Positions 1 to 13,348 of a stretch of DNA of 64,000 bases are shown piece by piece (the stretch's first letter is position 1; every line of letters starts with the position of its first letter). The notes beneath the pieces are model-generated. The model was not told the origin of the DNA, searched no databases, and saw only the letters and a list, made by a program, of their open reading frames with translations. Location of the stretch: contig OY829328.1 of NCBI GenBank assembly GCA_963691655.1, forward strand, positions 33,003,890 through 33,067,889, in the 5' to 3' direction. The position numbers and the translations under genes were made by a program. This stretch comes from Toxonevra muliebris. Its lineage: Eukaryota; Arthropoda; Insecta; Diptera; Pallopteridae.

Positions 1-1240
1 AGAACACAGTATACAGTACGCCAGATAGCAAAAAGTAATCTAAAATATTCTCAGGTCTTCTGAGATTTGACAATTATGACAAGTATTAGCTCAATAAATT
101 TTGACAAATAATTTTGTTTATGAGAGAAAACTGTCTTAACCCATTTTCGTTAGCTGTACACAAATAAATAAATGAAATAAAAATATCAAAAACCAATAAA
201 CCGTTTGTTTATTTCTGAAATAAAAGCTCTCAAAACATTTTGTAGTGTGTGGTTCTATAAAGTATTTAAATAAACAAAATACAATACTTTTAAAATGATC
301 TTCTTCAAAAATGTCTGCTTTATATTCTAAATAGTTTTACTGATTTCAAAAGAATTTTATTTAAATTTCGGAGAAGCAGATTTCTTACTTGAATGGCATA
401 CATAACAAAAAAAAAACTTTAAATTTTGGGATAAATCCTTGGTGCACATTATGCACATGGTTGTTACAAACGCCTTCGAAGATCTCGTTTATCAACGTCT
501 AACAATTTGTGTGGCTTTTAAAATTATATTGTGCTGGTACCAATGGGTTAATACTTTTTAATATTTACTTTTGAAATTCAAATGTTTTGGGAGAAGTAAG
601 AGAATAATTTTCAAATTTGGCAGACGTCAATAAACAGAAAAGAGGGCGTCACTTCTATTTATTTCACTTTATTAATTTCACTATGGTTTAGAAAAGTTAA
701 TATTGAGGCAAAGCTTATGCGTTGTGTGTTAACGATTTGTTATAAATGAAAAGAAATTGGTTGAATGTAATGTAATATGTAAATATTACACTCAAATTTT
801 GATTCTTCTCTTTGAACTTTTGTTGGGTTCTTTTTACTCTCTTTTTTGACTATTTTCTGTGTTTTTTCTAATTTCGAAAACTTTTGAATAATAATAATAT
901 TTTTTACTTAAATTTACAGCTCATAAACAACAACCACTTTCATGGGAGAAAAATCTATTTTTCACCTTCTTTCATAATAAGCTATACAAATGAAATAAAT
1001 TTTCGGGTTCAAATTATTTGTTGGAGACAATTGAAAATGATATTTATTAGAACCAAAAACTATATTTTTGCAATTGTTCAGGAACTTTTTTTTTTAATGT
1101 ATTTATTAACTATATTAAAATAAAGGAATTGTAGAAACCTCTCACCCACTTCTAAAAAAAAATTATTTATCTGCAGGAACTCACGGTAGAAATGAAACTT
1201 TGTTGTTTATTTGAAAATGATTAGAAAACATTTACAACAA
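1..1240. other. A+T-rich noncoding stretch
   Basis: No coding, RNA or repeat structure is supported here. The open frames are short and full of Phe/Ile/Asn/Lys, as expected by chance from A+T-rich DNA. Confidence 0.5.
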
Positions 1241-1274
1241 ATTCTGTTGAAGTTTTTGTTCTTCTTTCTTCTTC

Positions 1275-1467
1275 TTTCTATTTTGTTGTTGCTTTTCTAC
1301 TGTTGATACTCTCTACACTTACCGGCACAAGCACGACGTAGTATACGTATATAACACAAGAGAGGGAAGTTCCGCTATATGCAATCAAGCAGAGGTCGGC
1401 TCTCAATAAAGCACATGAGATAAAATTGCGAGAAGTAGACTCTCTGGTTGATTGTATGTAGCCGAAT
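1275..1467. repeat. dispersed repeat, copy 1
   Basis: This stretch shares a recognisable string with 2497-2765 and 45720-46013: GTTGATACTCTCTACACTTA, then GGCACAAGCACGACGTAGTA, GTATATAACACA, GCTATATG and GATTGTATGTAGCCGA. All three copies are on the same strand. No coding potential or terminal inverted repeat is seen, so the family is unidentified. It is probably a non-autonomous transposon or retroelement fragment. Confidence 0.65.
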
Positions 1468-2309
1468 CAATGTGGCCGTTATGAGACTAAAGTTGCAATT
1501 TGCAACCTTTTTGACTACTTGGAGACTTTGACACGACACGAAAATACCCAAAATTTGAGACTTTTTTAAGAATCCTTGCAATTTTTGAGACTTTTTTTCA
1601 TTACCTTTAAATTGAAAGTTCACAACACTAATTGCATACATACTTTTTAGTTGCAACACTTTGGTTTTATAAAATTTTTTACGAACTTGTTGCTATTTTC
1701 AAATTTGTCACACTGGCTTGGGCTGTGGTTATATTAGGAGTATGCTCGGCGAACTCCATGAAATTGTTCGAGCACCGAACACGCCGAGTATTCAGGGTGA
1801 CAATTAATGAGTTACTTCACAAAACAGTATCATTACATACAAAATAGTATTAAGCAAACGAGTACATTTTGGCAAAAAGCAACTCTGCAATGAACTCTAT
1901 GTAACCACCTAGACCGAGCACGGGAGTAAAATGTGATGTGTTCGCCGAACAGACAGCACCAACATAACCACAGGCTTACGGAAAATTGTTTGGACAATTA
2001 AATGTTCACAAATGATAGATACTGAGAAATGCTAAGGTTCTCCATACAAATTTTTTTAAATCTGCTAGCAGACCCCAGAAAATGCGATTTTTTAGAGATT
2101 TTTTTTTTTGAAATATTTTGGGAATCATCATTAAATAAACCGAAGTTAATTTTTGGAGGTGTACAACAACTTTTGTTCGTGAGGCACCTTAATCTATTAA
2201 TGTACATATGTAAGCACTTGGGATAATTTATTTCTTTTTTTACTTTCAATACATTAATACGTTTTTTGTGTGAAATAAATCTTCTTTTTATTAAAAAAAA
2301 ATGGGATGA

Positions 2310-2765
2310 GACTTTTTTACTCTCAGTGGCACTATTTTTGCAACTTTTTGAAATTTATCAACGGCCACACTGAGCCGAATAACAACTGCGTAAATTCGTT
2401 TCTTACTGGTTTCGTATGAGTGCAACAAAAACGCGATTTTTCTCGTGACAGTAATTATTGAAGCTTTTGCACGCATCCTTTTTCTATTTTTTGAAGCTTT
2501 TTTTTATACTGATACTTATCGGCACAAACACGACGTAGTAGAAGTATATAACACATGAGAGAAAAGCAGCTATATGGAATGAAATTCTCTCACTGAAGCA
2601 CATGAGATAAAACTGCAAGAAATCGACTCTCTGCATGATTGTATGTAGCTAATCCTCATATAACCTCGTTCGCTAAACACTAAATACAGCATTATTAGTT
2701 TCGTATGAGTGACGCGATTTCCGTTGCAAAATTTTCGATTTATCCTCGCTAAAGAAGTTTTACTT
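2310..2765. repeat. dispersed repeat, copy 2 (plus a flanking partial copy)
   Basis: From 2497 this matches copies at 1275 and 45720 (ATCGGCACAAACACGACGTA, then ACACATGAGAG and GCAGCTATATGGAAT). It continues through TTGCAAAATTTTCGATTTA and CCTCGCTAAAGAAGTTT, which are also at the end of the 45720 copy. Just upstream, 2390-2450 repeats the block 'TTTCGTATGAGTGCAACAAAAACGCGA' (split here as TTTCGTATGAGTGC and AACGCGA). The family therefore seems to be present twice in partial form. No protein is recognisable. Confidence 0.6.
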
Positions 2766-2769
2766 CAAA

Positions 2770-4430
2770 AATATACAATTTTCAGCCTTATTTCAGTATA
2801 ATCAACATACAGTATAATCAAGATACAAGTATTTTAAACTTTCCTTTAGCACTTCAACAGTTTTAAAGGATGCTACAGTCCATAGTAGTCAATCCCCCTC
2901 TCCCTAAGATCCACCACCATTCATAAAAACTCTACTGGCTACGCTGAGGAGGGAATACACATTTTTAACCTCTCTATGAACTTTTAGAAAAGTCTTTTTT
3001 TCCATGCCTCAATTTTTATACGTCTTAAAAAAAAAGTCAGCAGATATCTTTCCATTTCACCAAACAAATAAAATGAGAAACAAAATCCAACAACTTAACC
3101 GCATTGATATAACGATACTCAAACACATAGATACATACACACACATTCTATATATACATTTAAGTATGCTTGAGTGTATGCGCCAGGCATGCAAAAGTAA
3201 GTACTATAGTATTGGATTCGATACTATTTCTATTTCATGAATACCTCAGTATACAGCGGCAATTCGTAGGTGAAAGAATGAAGAAGAGAGAGGAACTGTA
3301 CAGTGAACCACAACAATTGGTGGCAATTCTTGCTTAATGTGAAAGTTAAGGTTAAGTTTTCCCATTTTCAAACAATTTATTGCCATCTTGTATATAATAA
3401 AAGTGCCAAAAATCAACACTGTACTTTGGAAAAAAGTTACTCTAAAAACTATACTGAATGGCTAAAGGAACAATAAACTTAACCTATGACATTTGAGTCG
3501 GTCTCTTTTTGTTTTGTATTCATGTAGTAATTTTTAACTTTTCTCCGATGGACCCTGGAATAGGAGCACATTTAAATATAATTAAAAATTTTATAACATT
3601 AAAGCTATCAAATATGGAGAATGATGAATTATTAGATTTAAAATTGTACTTTTCCGTGCAATATATAATAAGTTGAGAAAAGTACGTTTTAGTATAATTT
3701 GCCTCGTTAATTCTGTCTTTTATTTAATTATAGGTAATGTATTGGGACAAAATATAAATATTCTAAATATAATGTTTATTAAATATGTAAATATGTATTT
3801 TTCCAGTTAGCATGAGGGTTCCTGCATATCATTGAGTAGATTCATCCACAAACATCAAAATGTTTGAGCTTTAAATACTAACGCTTACCTTGACACTTTC
3901 ATGCAGCATAATTGCGTTAGAAAAATCAAAAATGGAATGCCACGTTCGTGGTCTTAGTTAATTGGCTATAAAATCCAAAGTTATTACATTAACTGTACTA
4001 TTTTATTATTTTTTAAGTCAGCACCACGTACATATGTCATTTTAGTACCAAATTGAAAATCATATTTTACATCCCTGGTCGATACGCTATGCACATTAAT
4101 CACTCAAAATCAATTTAGTCAACTACACGCCGCATTTACAAATAAATTAACCGTAATCATGCACACAACACAACTACAATAGCAAGCGCAATGAAAAACT
4201 TGTAAGTATGCAAAGAAAAAAAAGCAAATGAGCATTAAACACAAAAAACAATTGAGAGAAAAGCCTCTCAATTACTTGGCGCTCCCCGCCCAATTACCCT
4301 TCAAACCCAGCGAACAAACAAATGAAATACAAAAACAACCACGCGCAATAAAAGTAAAAACAAATGCAAACAAAACCAAATACCACCAATCAAATGCAAT
4401 CAACGACAAATCAAACAATTAATTTATAAA
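2770..4430. other. A+T-rich noncoding stretch
   Basis: No feature is supported. A short run of ACATAC/CACACA dinucleotide-like sequence lies near 3125-3165. The open frames in this stretch have no recognisable domain. Confidence 0.45.
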
Positions 4431-7400
4431 CACATTTACATACAAACACACATATGTGGATATGTATGTATGTATGTACGTACGAGCGAAATATCTTTAC
4501 AAGTATCTACAAACACTAAAGAGAGTATAAAGGATGAAAAACAAACAAAAAAATAAATAAATAAACTTATAACATGCGATAAAAGTATCACGCTACATTT
4601 ACGCATTTACAGATATACATTACCTTTTTATAAATCCAAAATAATCGCAATTTCTGCTGATGTTATTGTAATTTTATTCTTCCTGCTATTTTCTGCTACG
4701 TCTTTTGTTGTTTGCCCAACAATATAAAAAAAACAACGTATTCAAAAGATACGTAACGTCGTCGATTTTTGTTATTTTTTATTTTTTTTGGTTTGTATGA
4801 AGAAAATCAACGATAGCACACACGAAAAAGGGAGTGTAGTAGAGTGATGTGTAGGAATATTCCTCTACACACAAACACACGACCAAACTCAAACAAAAAA
4901 AAAAAAGGTATGAAAAAGGTAATCCACAAAAGAAAAAAGTTTTCGATGTTAATCCACGGATATACGTCGTACTGTGGCAATAGTTGCTTTTCTTATTGTT
5001 GTTGTATGTCTATAGCATGGTGATGCCGCTGCTGCTGCTACTACCAATTACAACAACATCGCAGCACGATAAAACTCTGATGCTTATGTGCTCAAGGGAC
5101 GCGAACGTGAACGCAGGGGGAATGGAAAGATTTGTTGGCGTCGTTGTTGAGTATGCATAAAACTTTTTTCACATTTGCCACCAATATGTTGTAAAATATT
5201 TCCAAAAAAAAAAAATAGTAGTATATATGTAGGTATATTCACTCCTTTTATTTGTTGTTGAGGGGGGTTTTTGTACTTTTTTTGGAACACTTTTGTATTT
5301 GCAATAAAATTGTATTTCTTTTTATGCGCTCAACTTTATTTTACAAGCGAATATAGATGAGTGTAAAAGAGAGAGAGAGAGAAAGAAAGAGTGAATATCT
5401 GGTAACGTTTTGGTAATATTTTTTGTTGTTTTTTAGTAGTAACTGAAAAAAGTACATTCAGTACTATGGGAATTGATTTTTTTCTTCATTTGCTTTTTTA
5501 GTTTCTATTTGATGTTTTTGTTTTATTATTGCACAGAGAAAAATGTTCTAATATCCACTGTACACAATTTTTGTTGCTTCTTTATAGTTTTTTGTCAAAT
5601 GTTATCAAGTTTGTATATTTTATTTGCTCTCAGAGCGAGAATGAGAACTGATAAATCCGCTTTTTTACACGACGAACGCGAGAGTGAGTGAGATAAATAC
5701 ATACAGTGATGCGCGCAGGAATGAAACGAACTAACGTACGACAAAATTCCGACGCTTAAGAGTACGTACAAATAACAAACGAGGCGCAGACGTTTGTCGG
5801 CTTTTTATACTAAGTTTTTTGTTGTTGTTGTTTTTTGTTAAAGTGCTTCAGTGCAAAAATGCTGTGATAAAAGCATAAGCGTTATTTTTCGCCAAATGCT
5901 TACGGGTAACATTGTTGCCCTAACAACACGGCACTGACACTTTGCATCTTTTAGATACACAGATTGCGTGAGTGTGCAAACGAGCGAGTGCGGTGAGCGA
6001 ATGAGTGAGTGAGAGCGAGAGTGAATATGTCGTTTTTGTATATTTATTCCGGCAATGTTTTTGTTGTTGGCAGCATATTGCCACTGCCACTCACTCGTCT
6101 CTTTAGTTATATGTATGTTTGTATTTATTTATTACTACTTTTTTGTTTTTGTAATAATTTCTTTGATGAAAATGTTGACGCCGTTGTTGATTTGTTGTTG
6201 TAGAGGAGCTGCTGATGATGATTATGAGAGCTCAATGGTTCGTTTTTTTTTTATATCCCAGTAGGTAGTTTATTTTGTGCGCAGCCACTAACAAAATTTA
6301 TGAGCAGAAGAGTACAAAATCGTGTATGTGCCGCAAAATTTACTACCTTTTCTTCTTTCTATACAAGTAATGACTTTTTTTGGTATGATATTTTTCAAAG
6401 TAATTACCTTTTTTATGCACAAATTAATTGATTTTCTTTTTAATATTTTGCATTATTTGCTTTATAATTTTATGAGAAATTGTAATATTAATTTTTTATT
6501 TTTTACACACAATTTTAATTACTTTGATATGAGGCGAGACATTTAGTAACCACAAAAAAGCGCACGCACACACATATACAAATACATAGATACAATATAG
6601 TAGATAATTTATGAATAAATTCAATTTTTAAATATTTACTTAATTAACACAAGCTTTAAAATTTTTATTTATTAACTTATTTCTTTTAATTTTCTGCTGC
6701 TATATGCACACAATATTTAAATTTTCACTAATTTTTCACTAACAATATTTTTCACAATCTTCTTCTTTAATTTAAACAATTTCCAATTACTTTTCATATT
6801 CTTGAAAAAATTGTTTTATCTTCAATTGAATTCAATATTTTTTAATTTTCACAATTTTTTCTTTTTTTCCTCGCAAATATTTGCTCTAGTTTTATATATG
6901 AAATTTAATTGTTATTAATTAAAATGCCACAAGCAAATTTTGTGTGCTTTAATTTTCAGTAATCAACGTACGAACGAACGTTTAACCGCTCGACATATCG
7001 TCCGTCTTCAACAATAGTTTGACCGCCACTGCAATGTCGTTGCTTGTTGTCTGTAGAAAATTTCTTTACTATTGTCTACTCTTTCGCTCACGCAAACTCA
7101 CTCGAACGTCGAATGTTTGCGCTCAATTCACTCACGCGCCCCATACAAATGCTGAGAAAGAGCCAAAATTCACACACACACTTTAACATCTTGGCAGCCA
7201 TTGTGGTACTCACATATTTTTACGCTGAAATTTATGCTGCAAATGCAAGAACAACGCTTGTCAGTGTTTGAGAGCCGCTCTCATTTGATACGTTTATTAT
7301 GATCTTTCTCTCTCTGTGAAAAGTATGAAGTGAGCGAGTTTTCCTTAATGGCGGCTTTTTCGTTTATACTGTTTTGTTATTGTTTTTATGCGGCCATATT

Positions 7401-9500
7401 GCTTTTTCGCGCTATGTCGTGTTGTATGCATGTAATGTATATGGTTGTCTCTTTCTTTAGCGGCGTTTGTTTTTTGTTATTGTTATTCTTATTGGATTTT
7501 ATTTTGCTGTTGTTGTTGTTCTCTTTTACAAATAGTATCTGAAAGTATAATGTTTTTGTTTTGGAAAGAGTTTTGGCATTGCACACCATCGCACAAACAC
7601 ACACACAATAAAATTGCTGTTAATGTTACAGGTGTAGCGTAATGGAGGGTACTAATGAGGTTTAAGTGATAATAAAGGGGGAAAAAAGTAAAGGAAATTA
7701 GTATTTAGTTTTGTGTATGCTAATTTAAATAACAAAAATTATAAAATTGAGTTTAATACCAATATCAAAATTGCTCAGATTCTAACAGAAATACCGTTTC
7801 AGATCTACGGAATAATTGACGCAGGTCAAGGACGGAGAGTCGCAGGGAATAAAGGCTTTTTTTTTGTTAACGCACAAATTAAAATCGTATGCTATATATA
7901 CTAAGGGCAAAATTGGTCTAATTTTTACAAAAACAAATAAGAGCGTAAGTATTGGACTGCTACCTGGCAAGCATTGATTCAATTCTTGGTACATTACGGT
8001 AAAAGAAAATAAATATTTTTACACAAACAATGGCAAACCTCCATTTCGCAGTTTATAGGTTATTCCATTTATGTATTAATATAACGTGCACTTCATGAAT
8101 GAAAGCAAAAAGCTCATTCTATGCCTTCAGCAGCCTGTTGTGCCATAAAAGTTATAAAAAAGTTTTCCATAATATATTAGTTTTTTGTAGATGCTTGAAA
8201 CAATAAATTTAGTTTTAGTTATAAAACGTTTTGGACGCTTCTCCCATTTTTGGAAAAAAATTTTATTTTCTTATCTCTCAAATCAAATAAAAGTCGACAG
8301 AAATAATTGAATATTTCAATGCATTCAAAGAAAAACCTCCCCCATTTCGAAATTGTTTGCTACGCTTATGTGTTGAGCTTGTTATTATTATTATTGTTAT
8401 TGTTTGTGGGTTTGATAGCCGCCGATTTGAATATAATAATTTTTTGGTTGCAGTTATGCTTGTTGTTGTATTTTTGATTGTTTTTTGATGTGATTTACCT
8501 TGTGCCCGTCCCTTGTCTCTCTTTTCATCATGCATATGCAGTCGAATGAAGCTGAAACATAATTGGTTTTTAGTTCCCAATTTTTATTTTTGTTTAATTA
8601 TTTTAAAATAAGTTATATGCAACTATTATCAACTTAATACATTTTTATAGTAGCTCTTAAATTTTCGCAATAAACTTTATTACTTAAAATTAAAATTACA
8701 CACTTTATTGGCTACTTATTTAACAACCAAATGTGCATGGGATTTAATTTTTTTTTCACTATTTTTAACACATTTCTAATCTTTTGAAAACATCCTTTTG
8801 CACACACATATAACCACCCCCTCACCCTCATTTCGTTGAAACACACTCGCTTGCCACTTGCTTACGTTACCATCCATTTCGTTACATTATCAATTCCAAT
8901 ACTTTTAGATTTTAAACTTTTCCGCCAGATACTCACAGTCACACACTGCTTCACTCTCCTTCCGTTCGTCGGTGTCCACTTACTCTCTTTGTTTTCTTAT
9001 TAAACTGTTTGTGTGTGTAGATATGTTCAAGTGGAAATCCAAACGCACAAAAGTATACAATAGAAATTGTTTGTGATTTTATTTTCTTATTATTTTTTTC
9101 TTTTTCATTTCAACTCATTTTATTCTATTGAATTGTCATTTTTTCTCCTATTGTATTTTATTTTTTACTTCGTATTTTCGCCAAAAGTAAAATACACAAG
9201 TTTGATTTTCTTTTATACGAAAAAGTTTTCAATTGTGTGCAGTAGCAGGCGAGGCAAGCCAATGCCAAGCAAATGTATGTATGTATTTATATATGTGTGT
9301 ATGCCGGTGTGGAGCTATAGCAAGATGGATAGACAGAAATATTTTCTTTGCTTTATTTCTTACTTTTCACTTTACGATGATTTCTGCTGATGCTGTTGTT
9401 GTTGTTTTGTTGCTGCTGGTGCTTCTTGTTTGTGTTCTTTGTTCTTATAAATAACGTAGTCGTATTTTTTGTATTTGTAAGTATCTTATAGATACAATTT
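4430..9500. other. host-type low-complexity noncoding block
   Basis: The block holds TATG/TACG microsatellite (about 4455-4485), CTG/GTT triplet runs, a GA run at about 5367-5390, GAGTGAG strings at 5680-6030, poly-T tracts and CACACA runs. No transposon protein or inverted-repeat element is seen. It looks like intron or intergenic DNA of a fly, possibly with regulatory content. Predicted peptides are low-complexity Phe/Leu/Tyr or Cys/Val-rich and not credible as genes. Confidence 0.5.
5367..5390. repeat. GA-rich microsatellite (GAGA-like)
   Basis: An alternating GA run grades into GAAAGAAAG. In flies such runs can bind GAGA factor, but binding here is only inferred from the sequence. Confidence 0.7.
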
Positions 9501-10980
9501 TAGTACTGACAATGTTTAAATAGAAAAGTTGAAGAAGAAGAAGAAGCAGAATATATCATGTTTACATTCAAACACAATATCCTTTCAAATGCTTTTTTAA
9601 GTTGCTTTAAGATGTTCATCCTGCTGCTGTTGTATTTGTTTTTTGTATTAAATTTGCTTTTGTAGTTGTGAATGTACAGATTTATTTTATGCTCGCAAGA
9701 CAAATTTCTGCTTGTTTTTTTCTTTTTTTTCACTTCCACTTGCTTCCATATACAAATAATACATAGCTACATAGCTTTGAAATGTCATTTCGTTTACTAA
9801 AGTATCACACTATGTTTGTGTGTGTGTTGTGTGCGTGTATCCACATGCAAATACATATGTATGTCTATTTAGCATGCCTGCACGTGTATGTATGGGTATG
9901 TGAGTTTGTGCTTGTTTTTGTAAAAAGGGAAAAACGCATATGTCAAAGTAGGCAATATTTCATTTTTGAAATTGTATCGGAAATATTTAGAATTTGTAGA
10001 TATCTATTTATAAAAAAATAGAAAAAAAACGAAGGAAGGAAATCTGTGATGTATAGCATAGCAATGCAGCAGATATGATATTAGTTGAACAGACGACGAG
10101 TAGCTACGACAAAAAAAAAAAAACACAAAGTATAAAGTTGTGGGCTCACACAAGTGCTACACAAGTATAAAGCACAAAAAAGTAAAGAAAATAACAATAT
10201 TGGATTTTACATTTGCTACATTTTCATATACAAAAGAAAGATGGAGTAAAATTTGCTTGCTTGCTTGCTTTCTTACATGTCAAACTGTCACTCTAGCGTG
10301 AATCCTTTGAGATCTTTCGCCTATGTTGTTTAAAGCAGATAATATTTATTTTCAATTCTGTTATGCAAAGTAACTCACAAAAAAAAAAAAATATAAATTA
10401 AGAAAAGTTAAAGATTCATATCTGGAAAATTTATGTATGTACATTTGTTATTACAAATAAGTAGAAAATAGAGACAAACAACTAAATTAGTTAGTAGAAA
10501 ATATATGTATAAAATTGAATTAAATGAAATTGTTTAGAAAAAATTGTAAATTATCTTTAAGATCACTGAAAATTAAACATAAAAATATAAATTTATTAAA
10601 TTTCAAAAATTTAAATTGGAAATAGAGAATATTTTCTCAGAATCTTAAGACATTGTTAAGTTTAAGGCTTCCCTGAATCGTAATTTCTCTATCTTTCCCC
10701 CTCCCAACTAAAATATCTGCCTTTCCTCATCAACATAACGTTCTGCATGATTAGGGGGCGTCACCAGTGCGTTGCTGACAATTTGAATGGATAAAGCATG
10801 AATATCTTGTTTTTTTGCATCAGAGTTAGTTGGTTGGATTGGCTTCATAATTTAAAGTAAAATAGACTGTACTTTAGCTCTTAAGTTAAAAGTTAAGTTA
10901 AGTAAAAAGAGTTAACATGTTCTAAAAATATGCATACGGCATATGGACTTGTGAACACTGAGACTCTCACTCCTCCTTTC
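9500..10980. other. A+T-rich noncoding stretch before a LINE
   Basis: The stretch has GAA/AAG triplets (9525-9547), GTGTGTGTATG runs (9815-9905), a TTGC run (about 10255-10270) and poly-A tracts (10111, 10379). No gene is supported. Confidence 0.4.
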
Positions 10981-10989
10981 CCAAAACAC

Positions 10990-12985
10990 CCCTTAACTCG
11001 ATGATATATGTACGCAGTGGACGCACATTTCCCGCTCTATATGAAGAAGTGCTAGGCTACCACCGTCGACGGAGAAATATGTGGTACGACAAAGAGTGTC
11101 GCGATGCGACAGAAGCGAAAAATGCAGTATACCGAGCCACCCAGCAGTCAGTTTCAACACGAGCTGCTAAGGAGCGATACAAAGAGTTGAGGAGGGAGGA
11201 GAAACATCTTTTCAGGCGCAAGAAACGAGAGGCAGAAAGACGTGAGTGCGACGATATCGAGATGCTTGGAAACAGAAATGAGGCTCGAAAATTCTGCGAA
11301 AAAATAAGACGCTTGACTAACGATTTGAAGACCGACGCCTCTTCCTGCAAGGACAAAGACGGAAATCCAGGGTATTATATGGTAATGGAAGGAACACTTC
11401 TCGCGAAGCTGTTTCGGAAACCCCAATCACTGACGGCGTTGAAGTACCGCCGTCCAACTATGATAAGGTCTTAATAGCCATCGTTCGGCTAAAAAACAAT
11501 AAGGCTGCGGGTGCAGATGGTCTGCTTGCTGAGTTGTTTAAGACTGGAGGCGAAGAGATCACAAAACGCATGCACGAGCTTTTATGCAGAATATGGTCGG
11601 ATGAAAGCATGACCAGTGATTGGAACCTCAGCGTACTCTGCCCAATCCACAAGAAAAGTTATGCCACGATCCGCGCCAACTACCGTGGGATAAGCCTTCT
11701 TAACATCGCATATAAGGTTCTATCGAGCGTACTGTGTGAAAGACTGAAGCCCATCGTCAACAAATTGATTGGACCTTATCAATGAGGCTTCAGGCTTGGT
11801 AAATCCACCTTCGCGATGGTCGATGCATCGACCAGATATTCACACTACGCCAAATCCTGGAAAAAGTCCGAGAAAAACAAACATGTATTCGTCGATTATA
11901 AAGCCGCTTTCGACAGCACGATTAGAGATCACCTGTACATCGCAATGTCTGGCTTTGTTATCCCTGCAAAGCTCATTCGTCTTTGCCAAATGACACTGAC
12001 AGACACCACCAGCACAGTGGAAATTGGGACTGATCTCTCCGCGCCATTTAATACCAAAAGAGGTTTCAGACAAGGAGATTCTCTATCTTGCGACTTCTTC
12101 AATATAATGCTAGAGAAAATAATTCGAGCTGCGAACATCGACATCGCTGGCACTATCTTTTACAAGAGTGTCATGCTGCTAGCATACGCTGATGATATTG
12201 ACATCATTGGCATCAAGTGCGAGCAGTCAGTGCAGCATTCTCCAACTTAGAGAGGGAGTCTCGTCCAGTGGGTCTAGTGGTGAACGAGAACAAAACGAAA
12301 TACCTTTTGTCAACAAACAAAGAGTCACGGGGTCTTGGACAAAATGTCACTGTGGACAATTATAAAATCGAAGTCGTCAAGGATTTCGTTTATCTTGGAT
12401 CCAGCATCAATACCAACAATAATGTCAGCCTTGAGATCAAGCGAAGAATAACTCTTGCTAGCAGGTGTTACTACGGGCTCAGTAGGTAATTGAGAACCAG
12501 AGCCCTCTCTCGATGTACAAAAATAACGCTCTTCATGTCCCTCATCCTTCCTGTCCTATTGTATGGCGCTAAGGCATGGACATTGACCACCAACGATGAA
12601 AGGCTGTAGGAAGCGTTCGAGGGGAAGATACTCCGCAAGATCTATGGTCCAGTATGCGAGTATCGTATAAGATGGAACCATGAGCTGTACGCCGACATTG
12701 ACGTAGTCAAGCACATAAAAATCCAGCGGCTTCGCTGGCTGGGTCATGTTGAGCCAATGGATGAAAGTTTTGCGGCTAGAAGGGTGTTTTATTCGAGCCA
12801 CGAAGGTGGAAAGCACAGAAGAGGGAGACCTAATCTCCGTTGGAAAAACCAGGTACAGGAGGACCAGACTGCACTTATCCTTACTAACTGGCGCCGGCGC
12901 GCGCATTGCGACTAGCGCGGCTTTATAGAGGCGGCCAAGACCGATCATCGGTTGTAGAGCCAACTAAATAAACAAAAACAAACAA
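10990..12985 (+). pseudogene. broken LINE (non-LTR) reverse transcriptase, 5' truncated
   Basis: The plus strand reads, across several frames, as the C-terminal part of a non-LTR retrotransposon endonuclease/reverse transcriptase. A basic linker with WYDKECRDATEAKN (near 11085) is followed by NNKAAGADGL (near 11495), YRGISLLNIAYKVLS (near 11685), motif A FVDYKAAFDS (near 11888), motif B GFRQGDSLSCDFFNI (near 12063) and the polymerase motif YADDIDII (near 12187). After these come VYLGSSINTNNNVSLEIKRR (near 12390), YGAKAWTL and RLRWLGHV (near 12735). The endonuclease domain is missing. Frame changes near 11,400 and 12,220 and stops near 11,784, 12,487 and 12,607 break the frame, so it is not functional. 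The 3' end is an A-rich AAATAAACAAAAAC-type tail near 12965-12985. The same family recurs at 41825-42120 and 51505-51807. The exact clade is not certain. Confidence 0.9.
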
Positions 12986-12989
12986 GAAT

Positions 12990-13340
12990 TCTCTAAACTT
13001 TATTTTACTATATAAATAAATAAAAATTGGCTTCACAAGAAGTCAGATTTTATAGTGATTCATCTCATTTCAACTATGAGCTCATTCATCCAAATATTTA
13101 ATACTATCACAGAAATTAACAGTCTTTCCGACTGCATCACTTCGCTTACATTAATGGCAGGAGGCTTCTCAATCTAAGACAGGAATTTGAAGAATCCTTT
13201 AAGCATTGTATCTAAAGTGAAGATACTTAAAAATGAATTCAGGAATTTTAAGCAAGCAATGCATGCTCGCAAGTACAACGTGCTTATCAGCATACTCGAA
13301 GCAGCGTTGAAAGTTCCCAGTTGAAAGTGTAATTTTTAAT
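12990..13340. other. noncoding gap between two transposons
   Basis: Nothing recognisable lies in this short A+T-rich interval between the LINE tail and the hAT foldback element. Confidence 0.4.
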
Positions 13341-13348
13341 ATACCAGG
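13341..13348. repeat. 8-bp target-site duplication, left copy
   Basis: ATACCAGG immediately precedes the CAGAGCTG terminus. The identical 8-mer follows the other terminus at 14571-14578. Confidence 0.92.

Noticed and set aside
11057..12153. Minus-strand open frames across the LINE
   Set aside because: They are shadows of the plus-strand reverse transcriptase, whose motifs are clear.
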